From Knufia peltigerae (Eukaryota; Ascomycota; Eurotiomycetes; Chaetothyriales; Trichomeriaceae): a DNA stretch of 64,000 bases. Each line of letters opens with the position of its first letter. The first letter of the stretch is position 1. The translations under genes were made by a program, and so were the position numbers. Positions 54,847-64,000 of this stretch are shown here, piece by piece. The notes below the pieces were generated by a model. It ran no database searches. It was not told the origin of the DNA and saw only the letters and a program-made list of their open reading frames with translations. The stretch spans positions 186,001 to 250,000 of the forward strand of contig JAPDRN010000037.1 in assembly GCA_030247855.1 (NCBI GenBank), given 5' to 3'.

Positions 54847-56835
54847 TCACAAAAGGAGACCAGAAGCACCGACCAAAGCCAAGCCGAGACCCAAAGCACT
54901 GGCGAGTTGATTTCTTGACGAGGTTGCTGCACTGCCGGTGTACGACTTGACAGTCACTGAGGAGGAATTGGGGGAAGTTCCATCGTCGGTGAGGGCAGAA
55001 CCTGCGTTCGAACAAACCTCGCCAACGTCAGAAGGCACTGTTGGGAACCGGTCGACCGCATCTAGAATCGCCACGGCCATTCCGCCCGTCAGATGACTTT
55101 GAACGTGACAGTGCAACAACCAGGCTCCAGGGGTGTTGGCCTGGTACCTGAGTACCATCCACGCCGGCCCTTCTGCTTCTGTGGTTGTGTAACCGTCAGC
55201 GTATGGTGGATTGTCGAAATTGAACTGCATCCCAGCTGACTGCGCCTGGGCGACAGTGGTGTAGTTGAAATCACCAGTGCCCGCGCCAATCACAAAGAAC
55301 TTGTTGGCGTGCTTATGAATGGGATGCGGTTCGGCCAATGGACCAGCCACCTTGATGATAAGGTCTACCCAATCGTTATAGTTTGTTCTCAGTATGAGGT
55401 CGCTTTGGGGGATATCGGCAGGCGACTCGTACAGTAGTGGCGGAGTTTCGTCGTCTCGACTTTGGTTGTACGCGTCTACTCCATTCAGAGACCAAGCCCA
55501 TGACAACGCTTCTTGTGGGTCTTTCATTATGTCGAGAACAAATGTAGTGTCTGCCGTACTCGAGACCGTTGCGGCAGGGTAAGGGTAAGCAATAGCCCTG
55601 TTCAGGGCCGTGATTGTGGTCGTGTTCTGGCCACCATAGTTCATAAGAGCCTCGGCAGAGGCTGCAGGACCTGAGCCTCCTTGATAGGACAGAATGCCGT
55701 ACCCTGAGATGACCTGATTCAAGCCACTGTTTGCGACGCGGATGGTATAGTCTGCCGGGGTTTGATCGAGCTTGACCATCACCGAAATTCTGTCTCCATT
55801 GTCGAGTTCAATCTGATCCACGGCTTGTGGCTCAACGTAGTTACCATTGACTTCATAGACATACATCTTATGACTGTCTATCGTAATCTTGAAGAGTGCT
55901 GTTCCACTGGGGCTGATAAAGGCCAACGACGCCCATTCATCACTGGCATCGACAGTGTATGTGAAGTTTTTGCCCGTGTATGGTGTGCATTCAGAATATG
56001 CACCCGCGGGAAGAGCGGCCAAATTGCGGTTGTAGTTGCCTTGAACCAGAACGTTATTGGGCGGAATGCAGCCTTTGGCAGTCAATGAGCTTCCGTTGAG
56101 AGCAACTGATGCTTGCGGAGCCTTGTCGGCATTGAGGGTAGCCACAGGTAAACAATACACGGACCCCATACCGTTGAGGACGAAAGAGTCTGTGCAGGAG
56201 TAATCGATATTGGCGGTCTTTTCAATCTCAAAAAATTCGTTAAACGTATAGCGATTCCAGTCCGATGTAAGGATCGTCTCGACTTTAGCCTCTGCAGCCA
56301 TCATCTTTTCAATATCGGTAGAGCTGTTGCTGATCAGGGAGAACGGCCTGGTCTCAGTCTCGTTGGGAGAGATAATGATTGCACCGTATAGGCCATCCAT
56401 CATTTGGCCCTTGTAGTGACTGTGATAAAAGTAGACCCCAGACTCCTCAGCTGTCCATTGATAGTTGTGACTGGAGCCTGGTTTGATCGAGTATTGGGAG
56501 ACACCTGGGACCCCGTCCGACCACGGGGTACCTAGCTGCCGAATACCGTGGAAGTGAACACCCGTGACATTGGGCATGTTGTTCACCACGGTAAAGTCGA
56601 CGCACTCTCCAACATTGAGTCTCAGGGGAGGGCCAGGGAAAGAGCCATTGGTCAAGATCGCCTCTCTAGAGAGGACATTCGACGGGTCGGTTGGTCCCCA
56701 TGTCACTTCGATCAGGAAGGGTTTGCACGCCGAGGCTGTCGAGCAGATGGAAGAATTGGAGGACGTGGACGAGTGTGAAGATGCAGCGATGCTGGCTGGT
56801 GCGGCCAGCAAAGCCGCGAAGCTTCCTATTCTCAT
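54847..56835 (-). CDS. Secreted multicopper oxidase (laccase/ascorbate-oxidase-like), probably GPI-anchored
   Basis: A single exon of 662 residues. A signal peptide (residues 1 to about 18) is followed by a Ser-rich stretch and three cupredoxin domains. Copper motifs are visible as HFHGIRQ, YFYHSHYKGQ, HPIHKHANKFFVIG and HCHVQSHLTGGM, with the type 1 Cys and an axial Met. The C-terminus has a Ser/Thr-rich stretch, a small-residue site and a final hydrophobic run (LGLGLALVGASGLLL), the pattern of a GPI signal. It should therefore sit on the outer plasma membrane or wall, oxidising phenols, ascorbate-like substrates or metal ions. It differs clearly from the type II-anchored oxidase at 14235, so the two are not recent duplicates. 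Confidence 0.92.
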   Translation of the reverse strand: MRIGSFAALLAAPASIAASSHSSTSSNSSICSTASACKPFLIEVTWGPTDPSNVLSREAILTNGSFPGPPLRLNVGECVDFTVVNNMPNVTGVHFHGIRQLGTPWSDGVPGVSQYSIKPGSSHNYQWTAEESGVYFYHSHYKGQMMDGLYGAIIISPNETETRPFSLISNSSTDIEKMMAAEAKVETILTSDWNRYTFNEFFEIEKTANIDYSCTDSFVLNGMGSVYCLPVATLNADKAPQASVALNGSSLTAKGCIPPNNVLVQGNYNRNLAALPAGAYSECTPYTGKNFTYTVDASDEWASLAFISPSGTALFKITIDSHKMYVYEVNGNYVEPQAVDQIELDNGDRISVMVKLDQTPADYTIRVANSGLNQVISGYGILSYQGGSGPAASAEALMNYGGQNTTTITALNRAIAYPYPAATVSSTADTTFVLDIMKDPQEALSWAWSLNGVDAYNQSRDDETPPLLYESPADIPQSDLILRTNYNDWVDLIIKVAGPLAEPHPIHKHANKFFVIGAGTGDFNYTTVAQAQSAGMQFNFDNPPYADGYTTTEAEGPAWMVLRYQANTPGAWLLHCHVQSHLTGGMAVAILDAVDRFPTVPSDVGEVCSNAGSALTDDGTSPNSSSVTVKSYTGSAATSSRNQLASALGLGLALVGASGLLL

Positions 56836-58047
56836 CGTCAGAGCAAATATTCAGCCACGAGTCCAGGAGGATAAATTAAAGAAAGCGGTTCGAAAACAAG
56901 CCAAACAATGCAAACAACCTCTGTGCTGCGTGCGAAAATGGTCAAGCTTGGGTCCCGAATGCAGAGTAATAAATGAAAGCAAGCGAATGTATAATAGCTC
57001 AAATCAAACGAATGACCTTTGTGCTGCGTACGAAGATGGTGAAAGAGCGGAAAGATGAAGATAGATTTCAGAAATCTACATCCTTTTTCAAGGACAGTCA
57101 ATTGAGCCAGGAATAGTTTAGTCGAATAAACATAATTAGTTCAGGTTGACGGCGGTCCTTGCCAGCTTCTGCCGCAAAACAATACGTTTTCGAGGTCATT
57201 ATCGTCCCAGGACGGGACATCTGTTGGACGCAGGATGAGACATTCGTCCCCAGAGCTTGCCGACAATCCGATGGAAAGGGGCTGTTGGTTGAAAGCAGGA
57301 GAAAGCTTTTAGTGGGGAGAAAATTGATAAAGGATATTCTCACCCCACCAACCACAACATTGATCACCAAGGGCGCCAATGGCAAGGGCTGTAGCAGGTG
57401 TAGCTATCGATGTTGGCCCGTTGACCAGCTCGGGGACTGTCAGAAAGCCGATGGGCGGGAGATGCAATCATTCAACCCAGTGCTGACGCGTCACTGGCGG
57501 ACGACGTTCACGAGTCTCTTTTGGCCCACAGGGGCTATTTCTGGAACACATAAACGACGTCGAGAAAGCATGTCGCCGAACCTGGCAATTTACGCAAAGT
57601 TCATTGAAACCAGGAGAGGAAATGAGGTTTGTCATGTTGTTGTTGTTGTTTGTATTGTTGTGTAGGTAGAAAGAGTGAGACGAACATCATGTGCATTGAA
57701 TATGGAGCAACGAGAACATCTTAAGAAAGATTGCCGAGGGCTCAACAACATCCCTGTTTTTTGATCCAATTCTCATCCTAGAGAACAAGCGTAACATTGC
57801 GTGATTCGACAAGGACAGCGACGGATGTGACAAGCTTTGCGTTATTGTCTATCCCGAAAGCTTGAACAATGCTTGAACAATGATCGGAGCTATATGATTG
57901 TAAGGATCAGATCAACATCCGCAATATCCAGTACTCTGGATGTTTCAGAACCTCTTCTCCCGTAAACTTGAGACCGAAGTATACCTACCGATATCTCCGA
58001 AGCGAACGAGCAATCGCAGTAAACTTCTGCATCCTTCACACGCCGAA
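56836..58047. other. Intergenic region
   Basis: About 1.2 kb. It includes the promoter of the multicopper oxidase and a GTT-rich tract near 57634-57660. A 168-residue plus-strand open frame (57159-57665) has no recognisable motif. Confidence 0.5.
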
Positions 58048-59199
58048 TTACAATTTTGGTTTTCCTTTCGACTTGGCTGTAGTCGACGTCAGCATCACGA
58101 TTCTCGTTCTCTCACTCTCATAGAAAACACAAATAAATCCCAAACACTCACCATTCAATTCTGCATTCTTCTCAGCAAATCTCTTCTTATGCGCGTTCTC
58201 GGTGATCCGTTCAGCCAAGGCATCAAGCGCATCATAAAGAGCCATCAATCGATCCCTTCGCAAAGGTATGTTCTGCAACCGTTTCATTTCCATCATACTC
58301 TTCCCGTCATTTACTTCCAATTGATCCTCTAGGAACTCGAGCACTTTTTGGTGGAAGTTTTCCTTGGGCAAGATGCGATTGACCATCCCGTACTTCTCCA
58401 GTTCCTCGACGGTCAACTTGCGTCCGAACATGAGGAAATCATTCGCCCGATGGACGCCCATAGAATGTGCGAATGCGGTGGCCGAGCCGAACTCAGGGAC
58501 CAACCCCAAAGCACTGAACGGGACTTGTAGGTACGCTCCCTCGGCGGCGAGAACAATGTCGGCCTGTCCTTCGAACCAAGCCGCCCCACCACCGACAGCG
58601 GGTCCGTTGAGTGCTAATACGAGGACCTTTTTGTGATCTACCATGGAGCGGACGAGTTCGAGTGCTTCGATGAGAAGATGTGAGCAGGGGGGAGAAGGTG
58701 CACGTGGTTAATGACTGATAAGCGACTTACCATTCGCGAAGCCGGCAACTGTTGCGACTTTCTTCTCTGCTGGATTGGCGTATTCGGGGTCCTTCCGTGA
58801 GATAGTGGCTTAATGGTAAGATGCATGGTCAGTGAAACTGCCCATTCATGATGTGGCATTCTCGGCGCCGGAAACAACCGTTCCTGGTGAATAGGTTTTA
58901 TGGTTGCACACCTTTAACATCAGCCCCAGATGAAAAGAATCTTCCTTCGCCCGTAATGACAGTAAACACGGTCTCCGGATGTTCATTTAACTCTCTAAGC
59001 GCAGAGATCACATCGATTAACAACCTGCCTCCGAAAGCATTGAGTGATTTTGGTCGATTCAACTGGTATCTCTTCGTCAGTCTTCCTCCTGGATGGGTGC
59101 GCTGTGGCGGCTGCATCTGAGAATTACCTTGATTATCCCAACCTTGCCTTTGATCTCAAAGATGATGTCGGTATACTTGTACTTGCCTGTTGACGCCAT
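58048..59199 (-). CDS. Peroxisomal enoyl-CoA isomerase/hydratase (crotonase family)
   Basis: Five exons (59128-59199, 58912-59062, 58731-58808, 58152-58664, 58048-58076) join in phase into about 280 residues. Crotonase-fold marks are LNRPKSLNAF, GRFFSSGADVK (first oxyanion-hole segment) and ALNGPAVGGG (second). The best fit is the delta3,delta2-enoyl-CoA isomerase/Dci1 group, which moves double bonds during beta-oxidation of unsaturated fatty acids. The tail exon ends in Pro-Lys-Leu, a variant of the peroxisomal PTS1 signal, which supports a peroxisomal location. The frame stays open upstream to an ATG at 59343, which would add 48 residues; the shorter start puts the fold at residue 10, as in relatives, so I prefer it. 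Confidence 0.9.
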
Positions 59200-59240
59200 C
59201 CTCGATGATGATGGTACCAAGGGCGACGACGACTTTAGAA

Positions 59241-59518
59241 CCTTGTCAGGTAGAGAATAATCTTCGGCGGGATCGAATTGCACTCCAAAATGTCGCAAGA
59301 ACGAAGACAAAAATGAAAAACTGCGGAAGGGCTTGTTGACCATATAACAGAAAGCCAAGAAGCGAGTTGTTGGACGACCTCGGTTGCTGCTGCGCTGATC
59401 GGGTCGGTGTATGTTGTGCGTGTACGGACAGCGAGTCGACGACCTCGTCGGGAAGAGTGTAGTCTTCAAGTGGATCGAATTGCGCTCCCAAGTGTCGTAG
59501 AAACGACGACAGAAAGGA
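59241..59518 (-). repeat. Diverged direct duplication of a 76-bp coding-like segment
   Basis: Two copies 202 bases apart align without gaps. On the minus strand they read SFLRHFGVQFDPAEDYSLPDKV and, in another frame, the same segment with Leu, Ala, Leu, Thr and Glu replacements. Many base changes are silent or conservative, as in coding sequence. Neither copy is part of a gene model I can complete. Confidence 0.8.
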
Positions 59519-59941
59519 GACCCAGATTGAATGATAATCAATCATGGACACGAAGTATCGAATCGGGGGCCCTGAGTATCAGATAATTAATTACCTAGGT
59601 ACTCCGTAGTTGTTCCCGACAAATCCACCGTGCCCGCCTTTTGAAGTTGTAGTAAGCCGAGGCATCAGACCACGAGTTCTCAGCCTCGCCAGCGCAAGGC
59701 TGTGATCACATGGCATCGCCATAAGGCTGCAAGGCTAGTATACGAGCCTATGAGGCTGTGAGTACTCGATAAATCGCAACCACCTGAGGCTACCCAAGTA
59801 CTCACGAGTGAGCCTTTTATCAGTCCAAATCTTTCAGACCACACACGCCAGGTAATCTAAGGTCAGCACATTCATCCTATCATCCCTCAATTCTCCTCCC
59901 ATGCATGATGTTCTCATAGCATGGGTTGACCCTCATCACAG

Positions 59942-59983
59942 CACGTGATAAGGCTACATGGTCACGTGGTAAGGCTGCACGAC
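59942..59983. promoter_or_regulatory. Two tandem 21-bp units each with CACGTG and AAGGCT
   Basis: CACGTG lies at 59942-59947 and again at 59963-59968. Each is followed by a TAAGGCT string, so the whole 21-base unit is imperfectly duplicated. CACGTG is the palindromic site of basic helix-loop-helix factors such as Cbf1. Location upstream of the PRKRIP1-like gene suggests promoter elements; this is inference. Confidence 0.45.
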
Positions 59984-60209
59984 ATGTTCGGGGGAGTTTC
60001 CCCGCAATGTAGTTGGTTTTGTTCCTGTGGACTTTTTTATTCCAGTCCGTCCGATCGATCATCCATCGCGTCGCATTTGCAGCCCTTACTTGATCCCACA
60101 ACCAGAGTACTTTCTGCTACACACTTCTGCTACACGACAGTACCATTCTTATCGCGAATCCTCAAATCTCATCACCTCTCCTCGCAGACACCACAACCGT
60201 CCGGCAACA

Positions 60210-60863
60210 ATGTCAGAACCAATCCCCGAATCAATACCAACGTCGGCCGACCCTCGCTCCCGTCGACCTGTCAAACGAGCCCGCGGCACCAACACGGCAC
60301 TCGCCGCGCAAGCCCACGAGGTCGAGACACTCTTCCTCGATCCAGAGCGACCGGTACACATCCCTGCGGTGTCGAGCGAAACAAAACGTGCAGTCGCCGC
60401 TCCACCAGAAATTGTGGCTAATGTCCAAGGTTCTTCTGCCGGCGCTGGCTCAGGCGAGTTTCACGTGTACAAAGCGAGTCGGCGGCGCGAGTACGAACGT
60501 CTGCGGGTGATGGACGAAGAGGCCAAGAAGGAAGAGGAGGACGAGGCGTGGGCGAAGCAGGAACGAGAACGACGCGAAAAGGACGAGGAGAAGACCAGAA
60601 GGAACCGCGAGAAGAGGATGAAGAAGAAGGGAAAGAAGGGAAATGGGGGAGCCGAAGACAAAGGCAAAGACGGGACGAGTAACAAACAGGGTGGAAGCGT
60701 CGACGGAGATCAGACGACGAATGGTGTCAAGAGAAAAGTTGGTGGTGGTGGTGGTGGACTGCAGATACCGAGAAGAGGGAGTCGGGACGATGACCAGGGA
60801 AGTGACTTTGGAGTCGCGGAGTTGGCCAAAGAAGTCGGCATCACCATTCATGACGACGACTGA
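60210..60863 (+). CDS. PRKRIP1-family (DUF1168) nuclear protein
   Basis: A single exon of 217 residues. The diagnostic FHVYKASRRREYERL segment lies near residue 88 and is followed by a long, highly charged Lys/Glu/Arg helix, as in the human spliceosomal protein PRKRIP1, where this helix bridges parts of the catalytic spliceosome. The N-terminus has Pro/Ala-rich disorder with the basic RRPVKRARG patch (a likely nuclear signal). The C-terminus has Gly-rich and acidic stretches ending in Asp-Asp-Asp. The frame is open back to an ATG at 60027, but the ATG at 60210 begins the conserved part. Its splicing role is inferred from the family. Confidence 0.88.
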   Translation: MSEPIPESIPTSADPRSRRPVKRARGTNTALAAQAHEVETLFLDPERPVHIPAVSSETKRAVAAPPEIVANVQGSSAGAGSGEFHVYKASRRREYERLRVMDEEAKKEEEDEAWAKQERERREKDEEKTRRNREKRMKKKGKKGNGGAEDKGKDGTSNKQGGSVDGDQTTNGVKRKVGGGGGGLQIPRRGSRDDDQGSDFGVAELAKEVGITIHDDD

Positions 60864-61111
60864 CGAGCGAACGAGGGGGCTCCGAGACCTGCAACGATTT
60901 TCTCCACTGTACAACATGCACATTCAACGCAGTACTTCAAACATCACACTGTATCATCATCAATCGAGCCACCAAATACTGTACACCAACAAGAGATACC
61001 CAATGATCACGCTCAAATCGAGACACATATCCTTCCTTTCGTTTACTTCTTACATATTCATGACATGCTTTCTTGTTCCTCTGTCGCCTACTTATAGAAT
61101 ACTTATTCGTT

Positions 61112-62451
61112 TCAGGCCTTCTTGTTCCTCTGGCTGATGGCAGCATCAACACCACTAACCCAGCGCACAAAAAGCTGCAACGTGCCCGGAAGCAGGTGGT
61201 ACAGCGGTATACATTTTGCATAAAGCGGCATCCTGATCACGCCTCCGTCGCCACGCTCGATGGTCCGAATGATTTCCTTGGCCACCTCCTGGGCCGTAAG
61301 CACGGGGCCGAAAAAGTGCGCGTAGAAGGGTAGGGACGTGATATCGGCAAAGAGCTGCGTGTCGAGTTGTCCAGTTTCGACTAGGAGGGTCTTGACCCTC
61401 GCAAACACGTCGGGATCGGGATGCGTGCGGAGTTCGTGGCACAGGGTCTGGTGGAGGGAGGACGCCGCCGCTTTGGAAGCACTGTAATCCGCCAGTGAGG
61501 CCGGCGAGAGGTGTGCCAGGACAGAGGAGACGGTGACGACGTGCGCGCCCGTCTTTGAAGAGATCAGACGTGGCAAGACGGCCGAGAGGAGGTTGAAATG
61601 CGAAACGGCGTTGATGGACAACGTTCTGCTCGCTTGGTTCGGTGAGAGTGTAGAGTTTTGACCATTGGGTTTGGACTTGGACGACGATGTCGATGCCGGT
61701 AGTAACGGTAGACCAGCGATGGTCGACGCCGCGTTGTTGACTAGGATCGTTGGTTCACCGAGCTTGTTGTCTCTTTGTCAGTTCTTTTGCTCTGCCACTG
61801 CACGCATAGAAATACTGTGGTACTTTCACGCAGTCAAGGGGGGCTTTGGATAAGAAGCGAAAAGGGGAAGCGAAAGGACCGGGAAAAACACACCTCTTTT
61901 ATAACCTTCTCAACGGCCCTCTCGACCTTTCTCGCGTCGCTGACGTCCACCACCTCCCAAACCAAATCCCACCGCTCCATGGTCTCTTTTGCTTGCTCGT
62001 CCGGTCCTTTGGTGTCCAGCACGGCGACGCTCACGCCCTTGCGGAGGAGCATCTCGGCCATCGCCCTCCCCAACCCGCTCGCCCCTCCCGTGATGACGAC
62101 GACCTCGCTCTCCCACGCGACCTTTCTGTGCCGGCCGTACGTGACGCGCTGGTTCGCCCAGGCCGCGACCTCGACGGCCACCAAGAACGCCGTGTACCAG
62201 AGGGTGTAGTGGGCGATGGGTTCTCGGTGTTTGTGCAGGGCCGCGATGCACAGGTAAAAGATGAAGCTGACGTAAGGATGGAAGACCGAGTTGGCCAGGA
62301 TCAAAAACAACAGGTCCAGAGTGATGACTCGGTACCACGGTTCCGTTTCCGACCGTGGAAGGTTGAAGCGAGGCGACCTCGACCTCGGCCTTGACCTCGA
62401 TGACGCCGACGGCGACGACGTCGATGCCGGAGACGATGACGATGACACCAT
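61112..62451 (-). CDS. Membrane-associated short-chain dehydrogenase (17-beta-HSD11/RDH10-like)
   Basis: Two exons (61894-62451 and 61112-61762; 131-nt intron) encode about 402 residues. A Ser/Arg-rich tail is followed by one or two hydrophobic spans (residues about 43-72 and 84-97), which should anchor it to the endoplasmic reticulum or lipid droplets. The Rossmann motif TGGASGLG is at residues 121-128, then VNNAAS, and the catalytic YSASK has Tyr279 and Lys283. The order of N-terminal anchor and SDR domain matches lipid-droplet retinol/steroid dehydrogenase-like enzymes; the substrate is probably a lipophilic alcohol or ketone. A Ser/Asn-rich insert follows VNNAAS. The intron acceptor is AAG, not CAG. 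A TACTCCGTA copy lies 48 bases upstream. Confidence 0.9.
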
Positions 62452-63264
62452 TGTTGGTTGTGCCCTTTTGGGCCCGCTCGGAAGAGAAAATAGTACCGTA
62501 CTCCGTATGTGCTCGATTGGCCCTCAATTCCCTTTTCTCTTTGCTTTTGATCTTGTCGGAGCTATTAACTGCTGGTGCTGTCGGACTGTCGTGCGTACAA
62601 AGTGTTGCGACCCCCTTGCTACGTTTTGTCGATAAGTCGCCGCAGAACGCCCACGAATACGTTCCACTGTAGGTCAACAACAAAAGTTACTTAGGCACCC
62701 GATCATTGTACACAATACTCTGTGTTTAGCGACAAAAATCCCTATCGGTCCGTATGTATGGCCAGATTTCGAAATGGTGAAATGGTGAAGGTGTCGTTGA
62801 TATCAGGGGTCTCCACCGCCAATGAGCGTGTTTCAAATCTGTGACGGGGATGAAACAAGCCACAACAAAATGACCGAACGGAAAAGGGAATGGAGAAAAT
62901 CACGCGATGATCTCTTCCTTCCTCTATCATAGTCAGTCGTATCCGTACTACAGATCGATCTACAGCGACGTTATTGAGCGCAAGGAAATTGTCCAAGTAT
63001 CATCTCAATTTTCATAGGGCTTATCATTGAGCTCGACAACGTCATTCGAGCATTAATAGCTATCCAGTTTCGCTTTCAAGACGGGGTATCGAGCAGAAAA
63101 CTACTCGAGGTAGTCAAAAGATACAAGGCCGCCACCCGTCTTTTTGGTCTCTCCTCGACGACCTACGCAATGAAATGCGTCTGCTAAAAATACTTGCAGA
63201 AGGATGCACCTTCCAGAGTACTCGCAGTACCACTACCAATAACACTATTCTCTCCAGAGTCTGC
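62452..63264. other. Intergenic region
   Basis: About 810 bases between the SDR promoter and the 3' end of the last gene. No gene is supported. Confidence 0.5.
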
Positions 63265-64000
63265 TCAATCAATCTCTCCCGGCAATTCCCCAAGCAGTCC
63301 CTCTTCATCACCTTTCCCTGCTTCGTAGGGTGTGCCACTGCTGAGGTATGGCAATTCAGTGCTTGTTCCGTGACCCAACATACCCTCACCACTCCATTCG
63401 TATTCATCTTCGATGTTGAACTCTGCTCCTTGTCGAGCGCATCCATTACCGCCTTTCGCAATGATGTCGAGATCTTGCAGTTGCCGCGGGTCGAATCTGA
63501 AGCGGGGTTTACCAGGAATAGCCATAATATTAAGATCCTCGTCTCTGGGACGCTGGGTTCGGTCCATGTCGGGAAACAATGTGTTTGGGACTCGAAGTTC
63601 AGAGCTTTTGTGGTCTTCTCTGTAACCATCATTTCGACAACTAGGCCCAGCTTCCGTCACCTCCTCGATATCAGATTTATCTTGGATAGTAATTTCGTAG
63701 AGAGGTATGCCGATCGCTAGATCGTTCCGGAGCTGAGGAGACGTAGATCCTTGACCACTTCCCGTAACATGCATGGACTCTCGTTGCATCTCTGCTAGCG
63801 TATATTCATCTGGATCAGTTTCCGTGGGAGCAAATTGCTTTTCGAAAAAGGCTAGTCGTCGAGCTCGAAGAGCATGCTGATCTGGGGTTCCATTGTCATC
63901 ACATGGTCTCTTTGTAGAGGGGAATTTGTCCACATCTTGACTTCGACTAGTATGGGTTGACACTGTTGCACCATTGCCTTGAGGAGCACTATCCGAAGAT
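63265..64000 (-). CDS. Unrecognised protein, 5' part outside the window
   Basis: An open frame on the minus strand runs from the right edge to a stop at 63265 (about 244 codons) without an ATG at its apparent start. The first Met-like codon near 63963 is GTG, and the frame continues open to the edge, so the true start lies beyond. The visible part is hydrophilic, rich in Asp, Glu, Arg and Pro, with RARRLAFFEKQF near its start and acidic, Gly-rich segments near the end. There are no membrane spans and no motif I can name. Composition and length suggest a disordered nuclear or cytosolic protein. Confidence 0.6.
   Translation of the reverse strand, partial: SSDSAPQGNGATVSTHTSRSQDVDKFPSTKRPCDDNGTPDQHALRARRLAFFEKQFAPTETDPDEYTLAEMQRESMHVTGSGQGSTSPQLRNDLAIGIPLYEITIQDKSDIEEVTEAGPSCRNDGYREDHKSSELRVPNTLFPDMDRTQRPRDEDLNIMAIPGKPRFRFDPRQLQDLDIIAKGGNGCARQGAEFNIEDEYEWSGEGMLGHGTSTELPYLSSGTPYEAGKGDEEGLLGELPGEID

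Larger units (their letters stand above)
59200..60209. other. Divergent promoter region of the isomerase and PRKRIP1-like genes
   Basis: About 1 kb with unusual structure: a duplicated coding-like segment (59241-59316 and 59443-59518), a TACTCCGTA copy (59600-59608), a cluster of RAGGCT hexamers (59682-59976) and two tandem CACGTG-containing units (59942-59983). Confidence 0.6.

Noticed and set aside
57159..57665. 168-codon plus-strand open frame
   Set aside because: Mixed composition, no domain, and it ends in a GTT repeat that produces a Val run. Probably chance.
59077..59541. A separate gene covering the frame upstream of the isomerase start
   Set aside because: The frame is the isomerase exon 1 extended upstream. 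No independent splice structure could be built, so it is reported as a duplication finding only.

Overview
This window is nuclear DNA of a filamentous ascomycete (Pezizomycotina). The evidence is small introns (mostly 46-240 nt) with GT..AG ends and CTNAC-like branch points, a Zn(II)2Cys6 regulator, a fungal-type HEM14, QCR9, UBR1 and PYM, two multicopper oxidases and cell-wall glycoside hydrolases. Genus and order cannot be fixed by reading alone. A Chaetothyriales- or Eurotiomycetes-like source fits the gene content, but that is inference. I saw no rRNA, convincing tRNA, transposase, CRISPR array or phage gene.

Layout. 1-5966: a 3'-truncated short-chain dehydrogenase (minus), a four-exon protein of unknown function (plus) and a zinc-cluster transcription factor (plus). 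5967-8832: a long gene-poor, pyrimidine-rich stretch leading into an RGS-domain membrane protein (8833-10631). 10935-13443: a membrane-anchored GH16 glucanase and a GFA/CENP-V-type enzyme (both minus). 14235-18863: a membrane-anchored laccase-like multicopper oxidase and a secreted phospholipase C/phosphatase-like phosphoesterase (both plus). 19045-24275: an AtuA-like (DUF1446)/DUF4387 fusion and an MFS anion:cation symporter (both minus), a plausible small catabolic pair. 26189-29588: a tiny Cys-rich protein (plus), a kinase-like protein (minus) and a five-exon protein with trypsin-like His/Asp/Ser motifs (minus). 31997-39004: an amino-acid permease with a GC-AG intron (plus), HEM14 (minus) and a GH18 chitinase with a collagen-like Gly-X-Y tract (minus).

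39005-42350: a relic-like region with a probable pseudogene, then PYM (minus), divergent from QCR9 (plus, 42966). 44477-50932: a single-exon UBR1 N-recognin. 51980-56835: a single-pass membrane protein (plus), a VOC/glyoxalase-like protein (minus) and a GPI-type multicopper oxidase (minus). 58048-62451: a peroxisomal enoyl-CoA isomerase/hydratase ending in PKL (minus), a PRKRIP1-family nuclear protein (plus) and a membrane-associated SDR (minus). The right edge holds the 3' part of an unrecognised gene (minus).

Most genes are ordinary housekeeping, secretion or wall-remodelling genes, not one pathway. The most unusual items are the putative PA-clan protease, the Cys/His-dyad protein near the left end, the collagen-like chitinase linker, a duplicated coding-like segment just upstream of the isomerase, motif arrays in the isomerase/PRKRIP1 promoter, and a nine-base element (TACGGAGTA) recurring in intergenic DNA. 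Splice sites were placed by eye from frame, consensus and phase. They are internally consistent but not backed by transcripts.
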